This document shows positions 11,653 to 22,880 of a stretch of DNA of 64,000 nt, piece after piece. This DNA comes from Paulinella micropora (lineage: Eukaryota; Cercozoa; Imbricatea; Euglyphida): NCBI GenBank assembly GCA_009731375.1, contig BJOX01000139.1:751585-815584 (forward strand). Direction: 5' to 3'. The notes under the pieces were generated by a model. The model was given only the letters and a program-made list of their open reading frames with translations, was not told the origin of the DNA and did no database searches. Positions within the stretch are counted from its first letter, which is position 1; the number at the start of each line of letters is the position of its first letter. A program made the position numbers and the translations under genes.

Positions 11653-11795
11653 GTGACCCGAGACACGACTAGTGACACGCAGGCCTTACAAAACCCTACA
11701 ACCCCGCAAGCAGCAGGAGCAGCCTTGCCGAAGCACAATTTCATAGCACCCACCATGTTGGCTGCATTTCCGCACCCACCATATTGTGTGTTGTT
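11653..11795 (+). CDS. Candidate exon upstream of the 12-15 kb gene
   Basis: An open frame (TTSDTQALQNPTTPQAAGAA...) of normal composition lies between repeats. It follows an AG-rich acceptor-like site (GAAAACAG) and ends at a consensus donor TTG|GTATGT. The donor is phase 0, whereas the exon at 12020 needs phase 1, so either another exon intervenes or this call is wrong. The opposite strand is also open here, so strand is uncertain. Confidence 0.3.
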
Positions 11796-11837
11796 GGTAT
11801 GTCTGCGAGAGAGATTGAGACCGACAGTTAGACACAC

Positions 11838-11896
11838 AAACACACACGCACACACACACACACACACACGCACGCACGCACACACACAGACACGGG

Positions 11897-11953
<57 letters not shown>
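11838..11953. repeat. (AC)n followed by (GA)n
   Basis: AC/ACGC dinucleotides to about 11890, then pure GA to 11953. It lies in the presumed intron before the exon at 12020. Confidence 0.95.
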
Positions 11954-11954
<1 letters not shown>

Positions 11955-12019
11955 CCCAAATCGCCGTGTTCTTTAGACTATATTGTCCCTGACAATTCTT
12001 CTTTTCTTCTTCTACGTAG

Positions 12020-12541
12020 AAGCCAACGTGTCTGCCTGCCAATCCCAACAAGTCACCATACCGGACCAAGCAGCACAGCTAGTCGTGTCAAATGAGCCGG
12101 TTCAGCAGGGGCAGGTTTTTATCTCCTCTCACCTACCTATCATCTATCAATAAGCTATTCGCGTGCCCGCCTGCTACCTATTGTGTCTATCTATCACTTC
12201 GTTCTATCCGCTTTTATCTCCGCCTACCTACCTATTACGTGTCTATCCATAATATTCACATGCTTGCCTAGCTACCTATGTACCTACCAGCCTGTCTATC
12301 TTTCTCTTTGTTCTATCCATCCATTCATTTCTTGCTATTCGCTACAAGCAAACATTTTGACCGCAATGCCTGTGAAAACGGAAAGAATTGTTATTCGCAA
12401 AACTGACCTTATGCGACTTTCCATCTGTCCTAGGGAGGCTAACGTCAGATCCGACTCTACTTCCACTGGTTGCTTCGATGGCTTGTTCTCCGGCCGCGGG
12501 GTATAATACATACCTACCTACCTACCTGCCTGCCTGCCTGC

Positions 12542-12589
<48 letters not shown>

Positions 12590-12907
12590 TCATCTATCTA
12601 ACCCAGTCCATACATGCATCTATGTTTCTATACGGTGCTCAGTTCTTGTTTCTGTGACATGTTTCATCGATCACCTTCTACTTCGATATATACATATATA
12701 CATATATATATATATGTATATATATAATATTTGTATGTATGCATGTATGTATGTATGCATATCTGCGACCAAATTAAAGAAGTCGAAGAAGCTTCATCCC
12801 TTCGAAGTCCGTCTTTCTGTAAAGATTAACAACTGTTCCGACTCTACTGCCACTGGTTGCTTCGGTAGCTTGTTCTCCGTCAAAAAGGTAACTATCTATA
12901 TATCTAC

Positions 12908-12950
<43 letters not shown>

Positions 12951-14004
12951 CTATCTATCTATCTATCTATCTAATCTATCTAATCGATCTATCTTTCTAA
13001 TTATCAATACCTATCTACGTAGCCGCTGCTACAATCTTTATTTCTGTATTATGGTGTACACCACCAGTCACCAAAAACTTAGATATTTATGTATGCACAT
13101 AGGCGATCAAGCCCACGCAGCGCTCAGAGCCCCTCTGGTTTAGGTGCGTATGTATGTATGTATGTATGTATGTATGTTTGTATGTAATGTATGTACGCGT
13201 GTAACCCCCATGGCTTAGGTGCGTATGTATGTATGTATGTATGTATGTATGTATGTATGTATGTATGCGTGTTGTGGCAGGAGTTATCCTGTCAAGGCGA
13301 GCGTTGACAAGGCAAATAAGCCATGGACTCACACTGCAGAGGCGCAAGTTGAAGTCGATGACAACCTTGCAAAGGAGATAGTGACCAAGCATGTGAAAAC
13401 TTGGGCTCGGCATTCGACTAGTGAGGGTATGCGGAGAGAGAGGAGAGAGAGAGAGAGACCTACCTTCCTATGTCTACATACTTATCATCCTTTGTCATCC
13501 ATCTATCTATCTATCTATCTATCTGAACGAACAGATCATATATAGATAATCAAATTTCACTCAAACTCCAATCAGCACGCATGTTTTGGGAGGTTCTGAG
13601 GATTGATTTAAGAATTATCAACCATATCTTTCAGGGACTGGTGGATCGAAAAACTGTGCAAGGTTGAATTAATACTCGACACACATACATGCATACATAT
13701 GATTTTGTGACCTGACATTTCAAGAGTTGAGAGACTGGCCAGTCTCTCTGATGAGAAGGTTAAACTCGGTGATACAACTGAAGGGAAACTTGGGAAACTT
13801 GTTGGAGAAAGGTAAACTCTCTGTTGAGTCGACCGAATGGATGGCGAAGGCTTCTAAGTAAGATTTAAAGATATGATGTAAAGATAAGATGTAAAGATAA
13901 AATGTAAAGATAAGATGTAAAGATAAGATGTAGCACATAGATCGAGTAGGAATTGGATCGATAGATGCATATTGGATAGGTAGGTAGATAGATAGGTAGG
14001 TGGG

Positions 14005-14054
<50 letters not shown>

Positions 14055-14076
14055 TATAGATAGATAGATACGCATC

Positions 14077-14149
<73 letters not shown>

Positions 14150-14966
14150 TTCTCTCGTTCTCTTTCCCTTTCTCTCCTTTCATTTATACATATACACTTA
14201 TAATCTATCATGTTCCTTCTTCATATCTATCATCTTATCATGTANNNNNNNNNNATTTCCAGATGCGAAGAAGCAGGCAACGACGTCGAAGTCTCAGAAC
14301 TGAGCACAGTGGCTGCATTGGAGACACCGAGAGGTGGAGGCGACGATGAAGGCGAGGAGGGGGAAGAAGTTGAGGAAATCAACTTGTTGGAGAGCAAGTG
14401 GCAGAGGTTCGAGTGTCGACTGGACCAGGACCGCCCGGCAACCCTGCAGATGCTCTTCAGTACCGATCGCACAGTTTCCTTCGGTCTGACTGACTGATTG
14501 ATTGATTGATTGATTGATTGGATTGGATTGGATTGGATTGATTGATTGGATGGGATGGAATGATGGATTGATGGATTGATGGATTGATTTGATTGGCTCG
14601 CCACACATATCATGCACATGTACGTGTGTATGTTGCATTTGTAGGAAAGAGAGTGAAGTTTGCAGGGGCGCCCCCGAAGCCCCCTTCCCCAGGCTTCTGT
14701 CGCCCGATCACAGGTGTGTGTGTTTGAGAGGGAGAGAGAGAGGGGGGGGGGGGGGCAGGGGNNNNNNNNNNNNNNNNNNNNNNNNNNNNNNNGGGGGGGG
14801 GGGGGGGGGGGGCAGAGAGATATTGGAGGCTTAAAAAAAAAATTAAAAAATTAAAAAAACGTATTTAGTTATTTATTCGATTTTCGTTGCTTTGTTTATA
14901 GACCTGCCGCCTCGCAAATTGTTCGCTCCTCCTCCCCTCGAAGTCACGTGTGATCTCCTCCTGTAA
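12020..14966 (+). CDS. Spliced host gene with microsatellite-filled introns, function unknown
   Basis: I model nine exons: 12020-12114, 12438-12500, 12825-12887, 13103-13143, 13281-13426, 13635-13662, 14263-14483, 14645-14713 and 14902-14966, ending in TAA. All introns are GT-AG and the phases agree at all eight junctions (0,0,0,2,1,2,1,1), together 262 codons from a phase-1 start. The 5' end is missing. Exons 2 and 3 are a 21-codon duplication. The protein has an acidic stretch (GDDEGEEGEEVEE), then a C-terminus with KRVKFA, which fits the RVxF docking motif of PP1 partners, and Pro-rich ends. Introns are 137-600 bp and most contain a tetranucleotide or CT array. A stop at 14497 in the unspliced frame falls inside a (TGAT)n array and is taken as intronic. 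I recognise no family. Two N gaps (14245-14254, 14762-14792) lie in introns. Confidence 0.68.
12438..12887 (+). repeat. Duplicated 63-nt exon
   Basis: Exons 12438-12500 and 12825-12887 are both exactly 63 nt and phase 0-0. They encode SDSTSTGCFDGLFS and SDSTATGCFGSLFS in aligned positions. A symmetric exon can be duplicated or skipped without changing frame. Confidence 0.7.
12509..12598. repeat. (CTAC)n/(CTGC)n/(TATC)n array in intron
   Basis: Tetranucleotide array starting 8 nt after the donor at 12501. Confidence 0.95.
12893..12990. repeat. (ATCT)n array in intron
   Basis: Near-perfect ATCT repeats starting a few bases after donor 12888. A shorter TA/ATGT array is at 12686-12765 in the preceding intron. 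Confidence 0.95.
13147..13268. repeat. (ATGT)n array filling a 137-nt intron
   Basis: The intron 13144-13280 is almost entirely ATGT repeats, in two blocks each preceded by TTAGGTGCGT. Confidence 0.95.
13975..14146. repeat. (GATA)n then (CT)n in intron
   Basis: GATA/GGTA repeats to about 14068, then a pure CT run to 14146, inside the 600-nt intron 13663-14262. Confidence 0.95.
14486..14592. repeat. (TGAT)n/(TTGGA)n array in intron
   Basis: Begins within 5 nt of the proposed donor at 14484, which supports placing the exon end there. Confidence 0.9.
14738..14813. repeat. Poly-G tract containing an assembly gap
   Basis: G runs on both sides of 31 N (14762-14792). The gap is probably an unresolved homopolymer. 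It lies inside the last intron of the host gene. Confidence 0.85.
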
Positions 14967-15738
14967 GATGCACGTGAAGTTGGCCTCAATTCATGGACAA
15001 CCTCCCGCACATGTGCGCCGCTTCCTCCCTCTTTTCATTTTTTCTTTTGTGTCATTACCAAGTAGTTGATGTGGCTGCCTTTTCTAACTTGCCAGCATGG
15101 TTTACTTGCTATTAGCTGTGAAACCATCGCGGGATTCTTCGCATTTTGCATTCATTCGTACTCTTGTCATTTTCACTTCTTGTCACTGTAAGTGTAATGA
15201 CAGCATACACAGAAAGCTACATGCATACAATTACACATGTAGACACGTTCATGGAATACATGCGTCTGCATTTTCACAAGCGCATAAAGCATCCCTCTAT
15301 GCATATACTTGTAAATGTGAGCGAACGCACACAAAAAACTTCTGTAAAAATAGTTGACAACTACTAGTAGTACCAGGAGAGGTACATTCATACATGTATG
15401 CATCTACTCTGCTTATCTTTTTCTGGTCTGCTTTTATTACTAGTTGTATCTAACGTAGATGTACATCGCTACATTTACTACTCAATATCTCTCCATCTAT
15501 CTGCACAATATTTCCATCGTGGTTTTTGTATCTCCTCCCTACCTACCTACTTGCCTGTCTGCCTACCTACCTGCGTTTCAACACCACCTTTTTTGATTTT
15601 TTTTTTTTTTTTTCGTTCTTTCCTCTTGGTTTTTGTGATTCTTCAGATTTTTTTGTTGCTTCCTTTACGTTATTTCCTTCTTTCTAATTCACGCCAAGTT
15701 TTGCATGTGATTTTTTGTATAATTATTGTCATCAATTA

Positions 15739-15739
15739 C

Positions 15740-15789
<50 letters not shown>
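15739..15789. repeat. (GTA)n microsatellite
   Basis: About 17 trinucleotide units. The 14967-15738 stretch has no gene I can support; a short CTAC array is near 15537-15570. Confidence 0.95.
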
Positions 15790-15906
15790 CCATAACTTTC
15801 ACTAGTAATCCTAGATTACGTTAGCACAAGTTGGTTTTTGATAAGATCCTGAAATTGGGGTATCATTTTTCTTTATTATGACCGGTCTTCCTACACCAGA
15901 ACCTCT

Positions 15907-15985
15907 TTGTAAGATCTTACAAATTCTTTGTAAGATCTTACACATTCTTTGTAAGATCTTACAAATTCTTTGTAAGATCTTACAA
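15907..15985. repeat. 21-bp minisatellite with 16-bp palindrome, 4 copies
   Basis: TTGTAAGATCTTACAA, a perfect palindrome, occurs at 15907, 15928 (one mismatch), 15949 and 15970. The constant spacing is 21 bp. Confidence 0.9.
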
Positions 15986-16517
15986 TTTTTTTTTATTTTT
16001 TTTAACATGTCACTAATATTAATATTACAGTAATACAAAGTTTCAGCATATGAATAATTTAAATAAAAACAAGTTTTTATTGAGCTCAACTTTGTTGGCG
16101 GTTGCAAAACCTATTTTCCTAATTTTTCTAAGTCACGCGCAGACTCCTAGTTTTCTCAACAAAACGTCGCGCAAACGAAGGTGAATTCCGGCCGCAGTTT
16201 TTATTAATAAATAATTCCATAATCAAGAAATTATTTTTTTGATGACGTCAAGGGAAGGGGAGGTTGGGGGGGCAATTAACAATTTATTAACTTGAATGTA
16301 GTATCTAGTCATATCGGCCTGTACATGTTTTTACATAGTTATTAATATTTCTGGCAGTCAGTTCCTTTATAGGACTGATAATTACTTTTATCTATGTACT
16401 CACTGATTTGTATTTCCTTTATTAAAGTCAAGTTTAGGCGAGTAGATAGTTAAATTTGATTGAGCCAGTGTTGGGTTCAGTTTCCTTCTTTCTCAATAAA
16501 GACCTGTTAGACTATTA

Positions 16518-16780
16518 CTGACGACATTCAAGAGAAAAAAAATAGTTTTTCGATTTTTGTTGGAATTTTAATTTTGGTTGCAATTTCCATTTTGGTTGGA
16601 AATTTGAATTTTTCAAATAAACTGCTATATTCGTCCGCAAAATATCGCAAATTTTCGCGAAATGTTACCGTTAAATTGGAAAATTTGAATTTTTGACACA
16701 AAAATGAAAAACTGACACAAAATTAAAGTTCCAACCAAAATCGAAAAACTATTATTTTTTTTTCTCTTGAATGTCGTCAG
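16518..16780. mobile_element. Foldback MITE with TA target duplication
   Basis: CTGACGACATTCAAGAG at 16518 is repeated in reverse complement ending at 16780. The inverted repeat runs about 40 bp through an A/T run to AGTTTTTCGATTTT. TA flanks both ends (16516-16517, 16781-16782), the duplication used by Tc1/mariner-type transposases. The interior is AT-rich and non-coding. Confidence 0.8.
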
Positions 16781-17880
16781 TAATACATTACTAATCCGGA
16801 GTCAAAGCTAAGTAGATAAGTAGTACTATCGTCTGCAGTTCAAACTTGTGACTTTATTAGAAGAACGCGCCAAGACAAAGAGCGGGTACGGGTTAGGCCG
16901 GACACAAGTAATAATGGCTCTTACGACACTCACTGCTTACATATGCTGTGCCGTACTGTCTAACCTAATTAATATATTAATAGGTCGGAGGCTAACACTC
17001 CCCTTGAAGCAAACTGAGTTAATTATTAAATTAACTGCAGGTCCTATTAGCTATTCTGTGAAAGTTATAAGAAAACACAGCCTGACTCAACCATACTCTT
17101 AAAACTCTTACACTCACTCTCTCCAAGAGATAATGTCGACTGTGGCTACCCGACTTGCTGGGGCGGCAAGTGTGTATCAGTTAGACTACACACAGTGCAG
17201 CGCCCCCCAGTCAAGTCAGGCCTAACTTTCATCGACGACTCTGAGAAGAGGATTATGGCCTACTCACATCTTATTCTATGTTGTGAGTGGTGGTAAGGTA
17301 AATATGTAATACAGGCATAGCATAATCAAGTTACGTATATAACATTAGTATATATGGTATACAAGATGATCCGAACATACAGATAGTATATGAGGTGAAC
17401 CTGACTGTACTTGCTAATCTACCATGAAATGTGACCTATCTGAACTATTAACTATTCTATTACTCGGTAGTATGGATTATGAAATTTGTCAGCGCTTCCC
17501 GTAGAGGGGTAACAAAAAATCGACAAAAGTAATGTGGTGTTTGGGACGAATATAAATATCTGTTATTATCGGCTGGTCTGGTACAGTCCAGGTTGGTTGC
17601 CGAGGCCTTTCAAGACTTACAGAGACTGTAGTCTGATCAATTGCCCTACGACCAACTACTGCGACCTCCAACTTAGCCTCTTACGTGTTGTATGTTATAA
17701 ATATAATAATAATAATAGTGTATCTAGTGTATCTCCTGCCAATTGCTGAGCCAAAAGGCCATGTGCATCCAGTCCTCCATTCCATAAGGAAAGTCTCCAC
17801 ACCAATCGGTGGAATAAAGGAAGTGACGGCATAGAACATTACTCTAGGAGCTTTATACCAATCAGCCCATGGAAAGGACC
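16781..17880. other. AT-rich stretch, no supported gene
   Basis: An 84-codon frame at 16848-17102 shows no recognisable family and is likely chance. From about 17460 to 17720 a GC-richer segment ends in a short TAA run, resembling a degraded TAA-tailed element. Confidence 0.5.
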
Positions 17881-17895
17881 GATGGCCTATGTACT

Positions 17896-17898
17896 CCC

Positions 17899-17978
<80 letters not shown>
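17896..17978 (+). repeat. (TAA)n array
   Basis: About 28 TAA units, preceded by a segment ending GGCCTATGTACTCCC and followed by GTGCTTCTCTGTCAATGG, the same junction seen again at 26215. Confidence 0.95.
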
Positions 17979-18023
17979 GTGCTTCTCTGTCAATGGCTGA
18001 TGCATTTCTGCACATGCGCCTCC
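17979..18023 (+). repeat. Dispersed repeat joined to TAA tail (copy 1)
   Basis: The 45 bases after the TAA array, including GCTGATGCATTTCTGCACAT, recur at 26216-26260, also directly after a TAA array. Both look like pieces of one repeat family. Confidence 0.75.
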
Positions 18024-18107
18024 ATCGTCTCACCCGTGAGGGGAGTACGAAGAATTGACGATAAGCTCTAATGACACCCCCGCAAGGGCAGTTCCAACAC
18101 TTCCAGA

Positions 18108-18185
18108 CGGGCCGGTATGTTCAATGAAAATACTGGTCCAGACGGATCGGTATGTTCAATGAAAATACTGGTGGCACCGACGGGA

Positions 18186-18222
<37 letters not shown>

Positions 18223-18345
18223 GGCTGGGGCGATCACGAGGGATGCGAACGGGCGATAAAATGCCACTAGTCGGCGAGTGAGCAGGCTGAAGCGATCACA
18301 GGAGGGAGCAAATGGGCGATAAAATGCCACTAGTCCGGGTTACGC
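18108..18345. repeat. Two imperfect duplications around a (TAA)n array
   Basis: The motif CGGTATGTTCAATGAAAATA occurs twice (about 18112 and 18150). A (TAA)12-type array follows at 18187-18222. Then GGGCGATAAAATGCCACTAG occurs twice (about 18253 and 18314). No coding content. Confidence 0.7.
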
Positions 18346-18576
18346 TCTCATCATCTCGCCCGCCGCAACCCGATCGAACCACCTATGTGTGTAGTTGAGG
18401 GCAAGTATCTGTCATTGGAAGCGAGTGTCCTCTGGTTGGCGCTGATACGTCCTTTGTCCCCTAGCTCTAAATAAACTTTCACCCTAAGATAATTGATAGG
18501 TGCGTATGCGGAAAATTAATTACTTATACACACTGAGATTATAATGTGTTCAGAAAAGTAGACCTCATGGGTAGAT

Positions 18577-20189
18577 TCAATATGCAAATTGATCGTGTTT
18601 CATCCCAATACGAGCACGACTCTCCCTATCCAGCAGGACGGAAATTTTCTTAGCCAAGTAAATAAATTTCTCAACCGTGAAATGTATTTTAGTAAATATA
18701 TCCGCGATATTTTCCTCAGTTGGTACTCGAAATGATTTGACTATCCAGTCCTTGACGAGTTTTGCAAGTAGATGATACCTTATCTCAATATGCTTAGTAC
18801 GAGCCTCCCCTAACCCTCTTTCAGACAGCAATACCGTCACTTCGTTATCTTCGAAAAGGGGGGTTGGGCCCTTGAGGTTGATCCCGATATCCCTTAGAGA
18901 TTGCCGTATTGCGAGAAGTTCTCTTACTGCCTCGTTAGCCGATACCGTCTCGGATTCCAACGTGGATTTGAGCTATGACAGATTGCAGTTTTGAGAACCA
19001 AGCCACCGGGGTCCTATTGAATAAGTAAACATACCCGGACCGAGACTTTCGCGAAACTTTATCTCCAGCAAAATCAGAGTCCACAAACCCCACCAACGGA
19101 TTTTCCTAGATTATCCTATCGACGTTAGCGATGATTGGTACACTGAAAGCTTCATCCCGGGAATTCCAGATTTTTCTATGGCTTCGTCCATTGCATTTGC
19201 CGCAGCACATGATCCATGGTTAGAGTTCCAATCTTCGGGAGTTTTTGGGACGGAGAAACAAGATTCTAATACTTTCTTAAGATTCTTGTCTCCCCTCCGG
19301 AAAAACAACGCCCTTGGTGTCATTAACCATAGGGACATGCGATGCGCCATCGCATACGACGTGTCGGGATCGGGGACTTGGGATTTGGCCGCAATACTCA
19401 AAGGGCAGATAAGAAGGGGCCTCGTATGTACGGCTAGAAAGATGAGGATACCAATTAAGCACATCAGGTCATACTTCAATAACCGGTGGTCCTTCTTGAG
19501 AGGTGCGGGGTTTTCAGATGTGAACGGGGTTTTAGCGGGTATTTCGTTCATGTACCCTAATTCGTTCAAAATAAGAAGTTCGTATTTACGTTGGTGTAAC
19601 GCAACCCTTTCTCAGTTTGAACGATTTGGCTTTACCCAGATCTTTGCATCTGACTCCCTTCTTCTCAAAGTGTGTGACCATCTTAACGTGCTGATGGCAG
19701 ACCTAGTAGCAGCGTGGCATCCGTCATCGACATGAAAGGATAGAAGTTGTGTGGTTTTGAGACTACTCACATGTCTTATGAAAGATGCCCTATCGAGCGT
19801 AAAGGTCCGAAACTCAAATCCCCCCCGGCCGTAAGTTCCCCGTACAATTTGCAACATATCGTACCACAACCGACCAGATTCCGGGTGACCGTATAAAGCC
19901 TTCTGTAAAAGCCAAACGTAATCCTCCATCTGGAATTCGGGCGGTGATCTTACGTAAATGTTGTACTGGATCTTAGCGTGAAGATAAGCCGTGGTAAAAT
20001 CGGTCAACCATAAGTCGATCCCAAAACACGCAGCGTAAGCTACCATGAGTAAAATCGTCAGATGTTGAGCAGTAGGGGGGTAAGTCTTTCTAGGATCATA
20101 TTGAGCGTATGCATTCAAAAGGTCCCCTCTCAAGGTGATTCGGGCTTTATGGAACTTATCTAGCATACCCTATTGTTTAACGGTATCTA
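18577..20189 (-). pseudogene. Ty1/copia pol relic: RT (C-terminal part) and RNase H
   Basis: On the minus strand the frame starts in the RT with KARITLRGDL, then has copia motifs LYGHPESGRLWYDM, SFHVDD (remnant of the YVDD box), TPFTSENPAPLKK and the RNase H end (DNEVTVLL, KHIEIRYHL, NIADIFTK). RNase H motifs GFVDSDFAGDK...SGYV lie near 19100-18970 in another frame. In-frame stops at 19612-19614 (TGA) and 19111-19113 (TAA), plus a pair of frame changes, make it dead. It ends exactly where the nested LTR element begins (20190) and resumes at 23350, so the original pol was split by that insertion. Confidence 0.85.
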
Positions 20190-20371
20190 CACTAGACGAG
20201 AGGGTTCGTACTTTACTTTACTTAGAGATTTGAATAATCCCTGACACGTCACTAAGTGCCACACCCCCTTTGAATTCACCGTTACACATAGAGTGATATA
20301 GGCAAAATAGGTAATTGTTCTTGGGGTGGGCCGGTATGACTAAATACTATTATTAGTAAAATTGTCCATTG
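20190..20371 (-). repeat. 3' LTR of nested element (182 bp)
   Basis: Differs from 23168-23349 at only a handful of positions (for example CGTACTTT/CGCATTTT, CCCTGAC/TTCTGAC, AGGCAAA/AGATAAA, GTTCTTG/GCCCTTG). Confidence 0.8.
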
Positions 20372-20609
20372 CTCCCCCTATTTAGGAATAACGGTCCCAT
20401 CTACCTTATGCTACTAACCTCGCATATATGATGGTAAATATGTGTAGCCCTATTCAGAAATTACCGGAGCCGTACTAAAAACTATATGCACTAACTCTAT
20501 ACTAACTTTGTAGTCGCGCTCCAAAGACTTGACCTATGACAGCGCGTAAAGTTCACCGTTGCAGCGCCGCCCACCGCGCGCTCCCCCGCTCCCTTGATCT
20601 CTTGAAACT

Positions 20610-22576
20610 TTAACTCCCGGGTTCCCCATAGCCCGCTTGCCGCCGCCTGAGTCCGCCGCCCGGGTCATAGAACCACATGTGCGCTGCGCGCCCCACCGAT
20701 CTTCGCTCCGAGTCCGAGCTCGAGTCGTTGTCGAGGTCGCTGCCCTCCCCACGATCTTCCCTTGGGTCGACATTCCCTTTTGCGCGTTCCTCTTTGAAGG
20801 GGCTTGGCTTCTTGATTGCCAGCCCTGCCTTTCCTTTCTTCTTCTTACTTCTGCGCTTTGAGCGCTTCTCCTTCTCTTTCTTCTTCTTTTCAACTAACGG
20901 TTTGGTTGTGCTAACTTTGTTTTGCTCCCCCATCACTGGGGTTTCCTTCTCACTCTCTCTCTTTCTCTCTCTCTTTCCTGATCGGTGTGCAGCCCGCAAA
21001 ATCGCCCTCTCAACAGACCATAAGCTGCCTCTCGCAACAGCACATTCTCACTCATGTCATGAGTGCACACAAAACATTGCTGCTCACCTGACACTCGCCC
21101 CTCACATTGACATAGACTTCTCTCTCCTGTACTACCTTCACTTTGCCCATGTGGGCCTTCTCCTTGGCCATGCCTGCTCTGTCTCGCCCTGTCAAAAATC
21201 TCGTCATCCTTTTTAATTCTTTCACCTTCTCACCTTCCTCATCTGTGTCAGAAGTGTCTGACTCACTCCCCCTGTCAGAAGTGTCTGACTCACTCCCCCT
21301 ACCTAACTTTCCATGTTCCCCTTTTGCTCTCTTTTCCTTCTCTCTCGGTTCTTCCTTCTCACCTGGTTCTTCTCTTGCCTAAGGCTTCTTCATCTCTGCA
21401 CATTCATGTACTCTATGCTTACCCACACATATCCTACACTCCTTCTCACATGCTGAGAACACATGCCCCTCCATGTTACAGTTGAAACATTTCATGTTCC
21501 TCAACGTCTTCTTTCTCGTTCCTGTTCCTTTCCCTCCCCCTTTATTGTTAGTGGTGGTGTGTTTATACCTACAGTTAGATCTACCACAGCTGCCTGACTG
21601 TTCAAACATGTAGCACACCCCAGGCACACTACGCATAGTGACTGACCCCTCTGTATGAGCAAAACGACACTCATCCCCACACTTGCATCCAGTCTCTTTG
21701 TAAAACAAAAAACAAACGCCTCTCTGCCCTTCCTCTCTGTTGTTGGTATCTTTCCCTGCGTGTGCTTTTTCTTTCTCCATCTTCTTCACTATCTCTCTTT
21801 GTTCCTATACATCTCCAATGCTCTTTCTTCCAACTCCTCCCACCGTTCCTCAAAAGACCATGCATGCTGCTTCTTATTCATCTTCAGCGTGCTCATCCAT
21901 CCTCCCCAATCCTTTCTCACACCCTCTGACGCATACTCAGGGTTTTGTAGGGCATTGGTGATTATTGTTTCCATTGTTCTTTTGGGTGTTTTATGGCCTA
22001 CTGCCTTTACCTCTTCATCTAACGCAACAAACGCATCAAACTGCGGAGTATAATTACATCCCTCATCAAGCGTCCATGCATTCATCGCATTTATCTTATC
22101 TTGCACACCCACCTTACCAAACCTTTTGGTCAGTCTGGCCCACACAGTGTGCAAGTTCTGACCAAAGTCTGGTGAGGTGTCTCTCACCAAATCTGCCACA
22201 CTCCTCTTGGCTTTACCTACTAGCTTATCAAACACAAACGAAAAAGCTTCCTCTCTCTTTCTTTTCATCTCATGCTCCAAACTCTCCTCATATGCTACTA
22301 TCATTCTATCTTCCTTCTCTTTTTTCCTCTACTTGCTCCTTGCTCTTCGTCTTGATTGTTGTCGTTGCTGGTGTGGAATAAGTAGGTGAAAGCTGAATAC
22401 TCACTCTCCCCCTCTCCTCCACCTGCTCTTCTCATCTCTTTTGCTCCCTCTTACCACTATCTCCCCCTAACGTAGGCTGCCTTTCTGTCTCAGGAAAATA
22501 AGAGGTAAGGTTTTCCTTGTCTGACTCTGACTCTGAGTCTAACTCAGCTTCCTCTTCCTCCTCTCTCAACCCTATC

Positions 22577-22618
<42 letters not shown>

Positions 22619-22880
22619 CTGATTGCTTTCCTGCTCTCTCTCCCCACCTCCACATGTAGTTGGGGACTTTCCTTTGCTGTGCAACGCACTTACATTATTC
22701 TCATGAACTAACCTAAGGTGTTCTTCTGGGCTTTTGAGAGCCCCTTTACGTCCTTTTGCACCTAAGGCCAAAATTATCTCCCTCTGAAAGGTTTTGAATG
22801 GGGTTCTCCCATCATACTGTCCTTTTGCAGTGACTTCTTTTCCTCTTTTTTGTTTGTGCCTCTTAGAGTGCTGAAACTCA
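20610..22880 (-). pseudogene. gag-like gene of the nested element, frame-broken
   Basis: From about 22880 the frame reads a copia Gag-like start (GQYDGRTPFKTFQREIILAL), passes a (CT)n array at 22579-22614 that changes frame, and enters a helical capsid-like region at 22304-21789 (SVADLVRDTSPDFGQN...VWARL). After a one-base frame change near 21789 come two CCCH zinc fingers (C-x8-C-x5-C-x3-H and C-x8-C-x4-C-x3-H) and two CCHC-type knuckles (CFNCNMEGHVFSAC, CRICVGKHRVHEC). Next is an acidic repeat with two SESDTSD units, encoded by a 27-bp DNA duplication near 21248-21301. The end at 20610 is GRAAHMWFYDPGGGLRRRQ and a stop. CCCH fingers in a Gag are unusual. The same C-terminus occurs at 62440-62559. 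Confidence 0.7.

Noticed and set aside
14263-14497. Stop at 14497 as the true end of the host gene
   Set aside because: The stop lies in a (TGAT)n array. A donor just upstream joins in phase to two further exons with good splice sites. It remains the fallback if splicing is not confirmed.
15907-15985. CRISPR-like array
   Set aside because: Four copies with 5-bp spacers of fixed sequence in a eukaryotic setting; it is a minisatellite.
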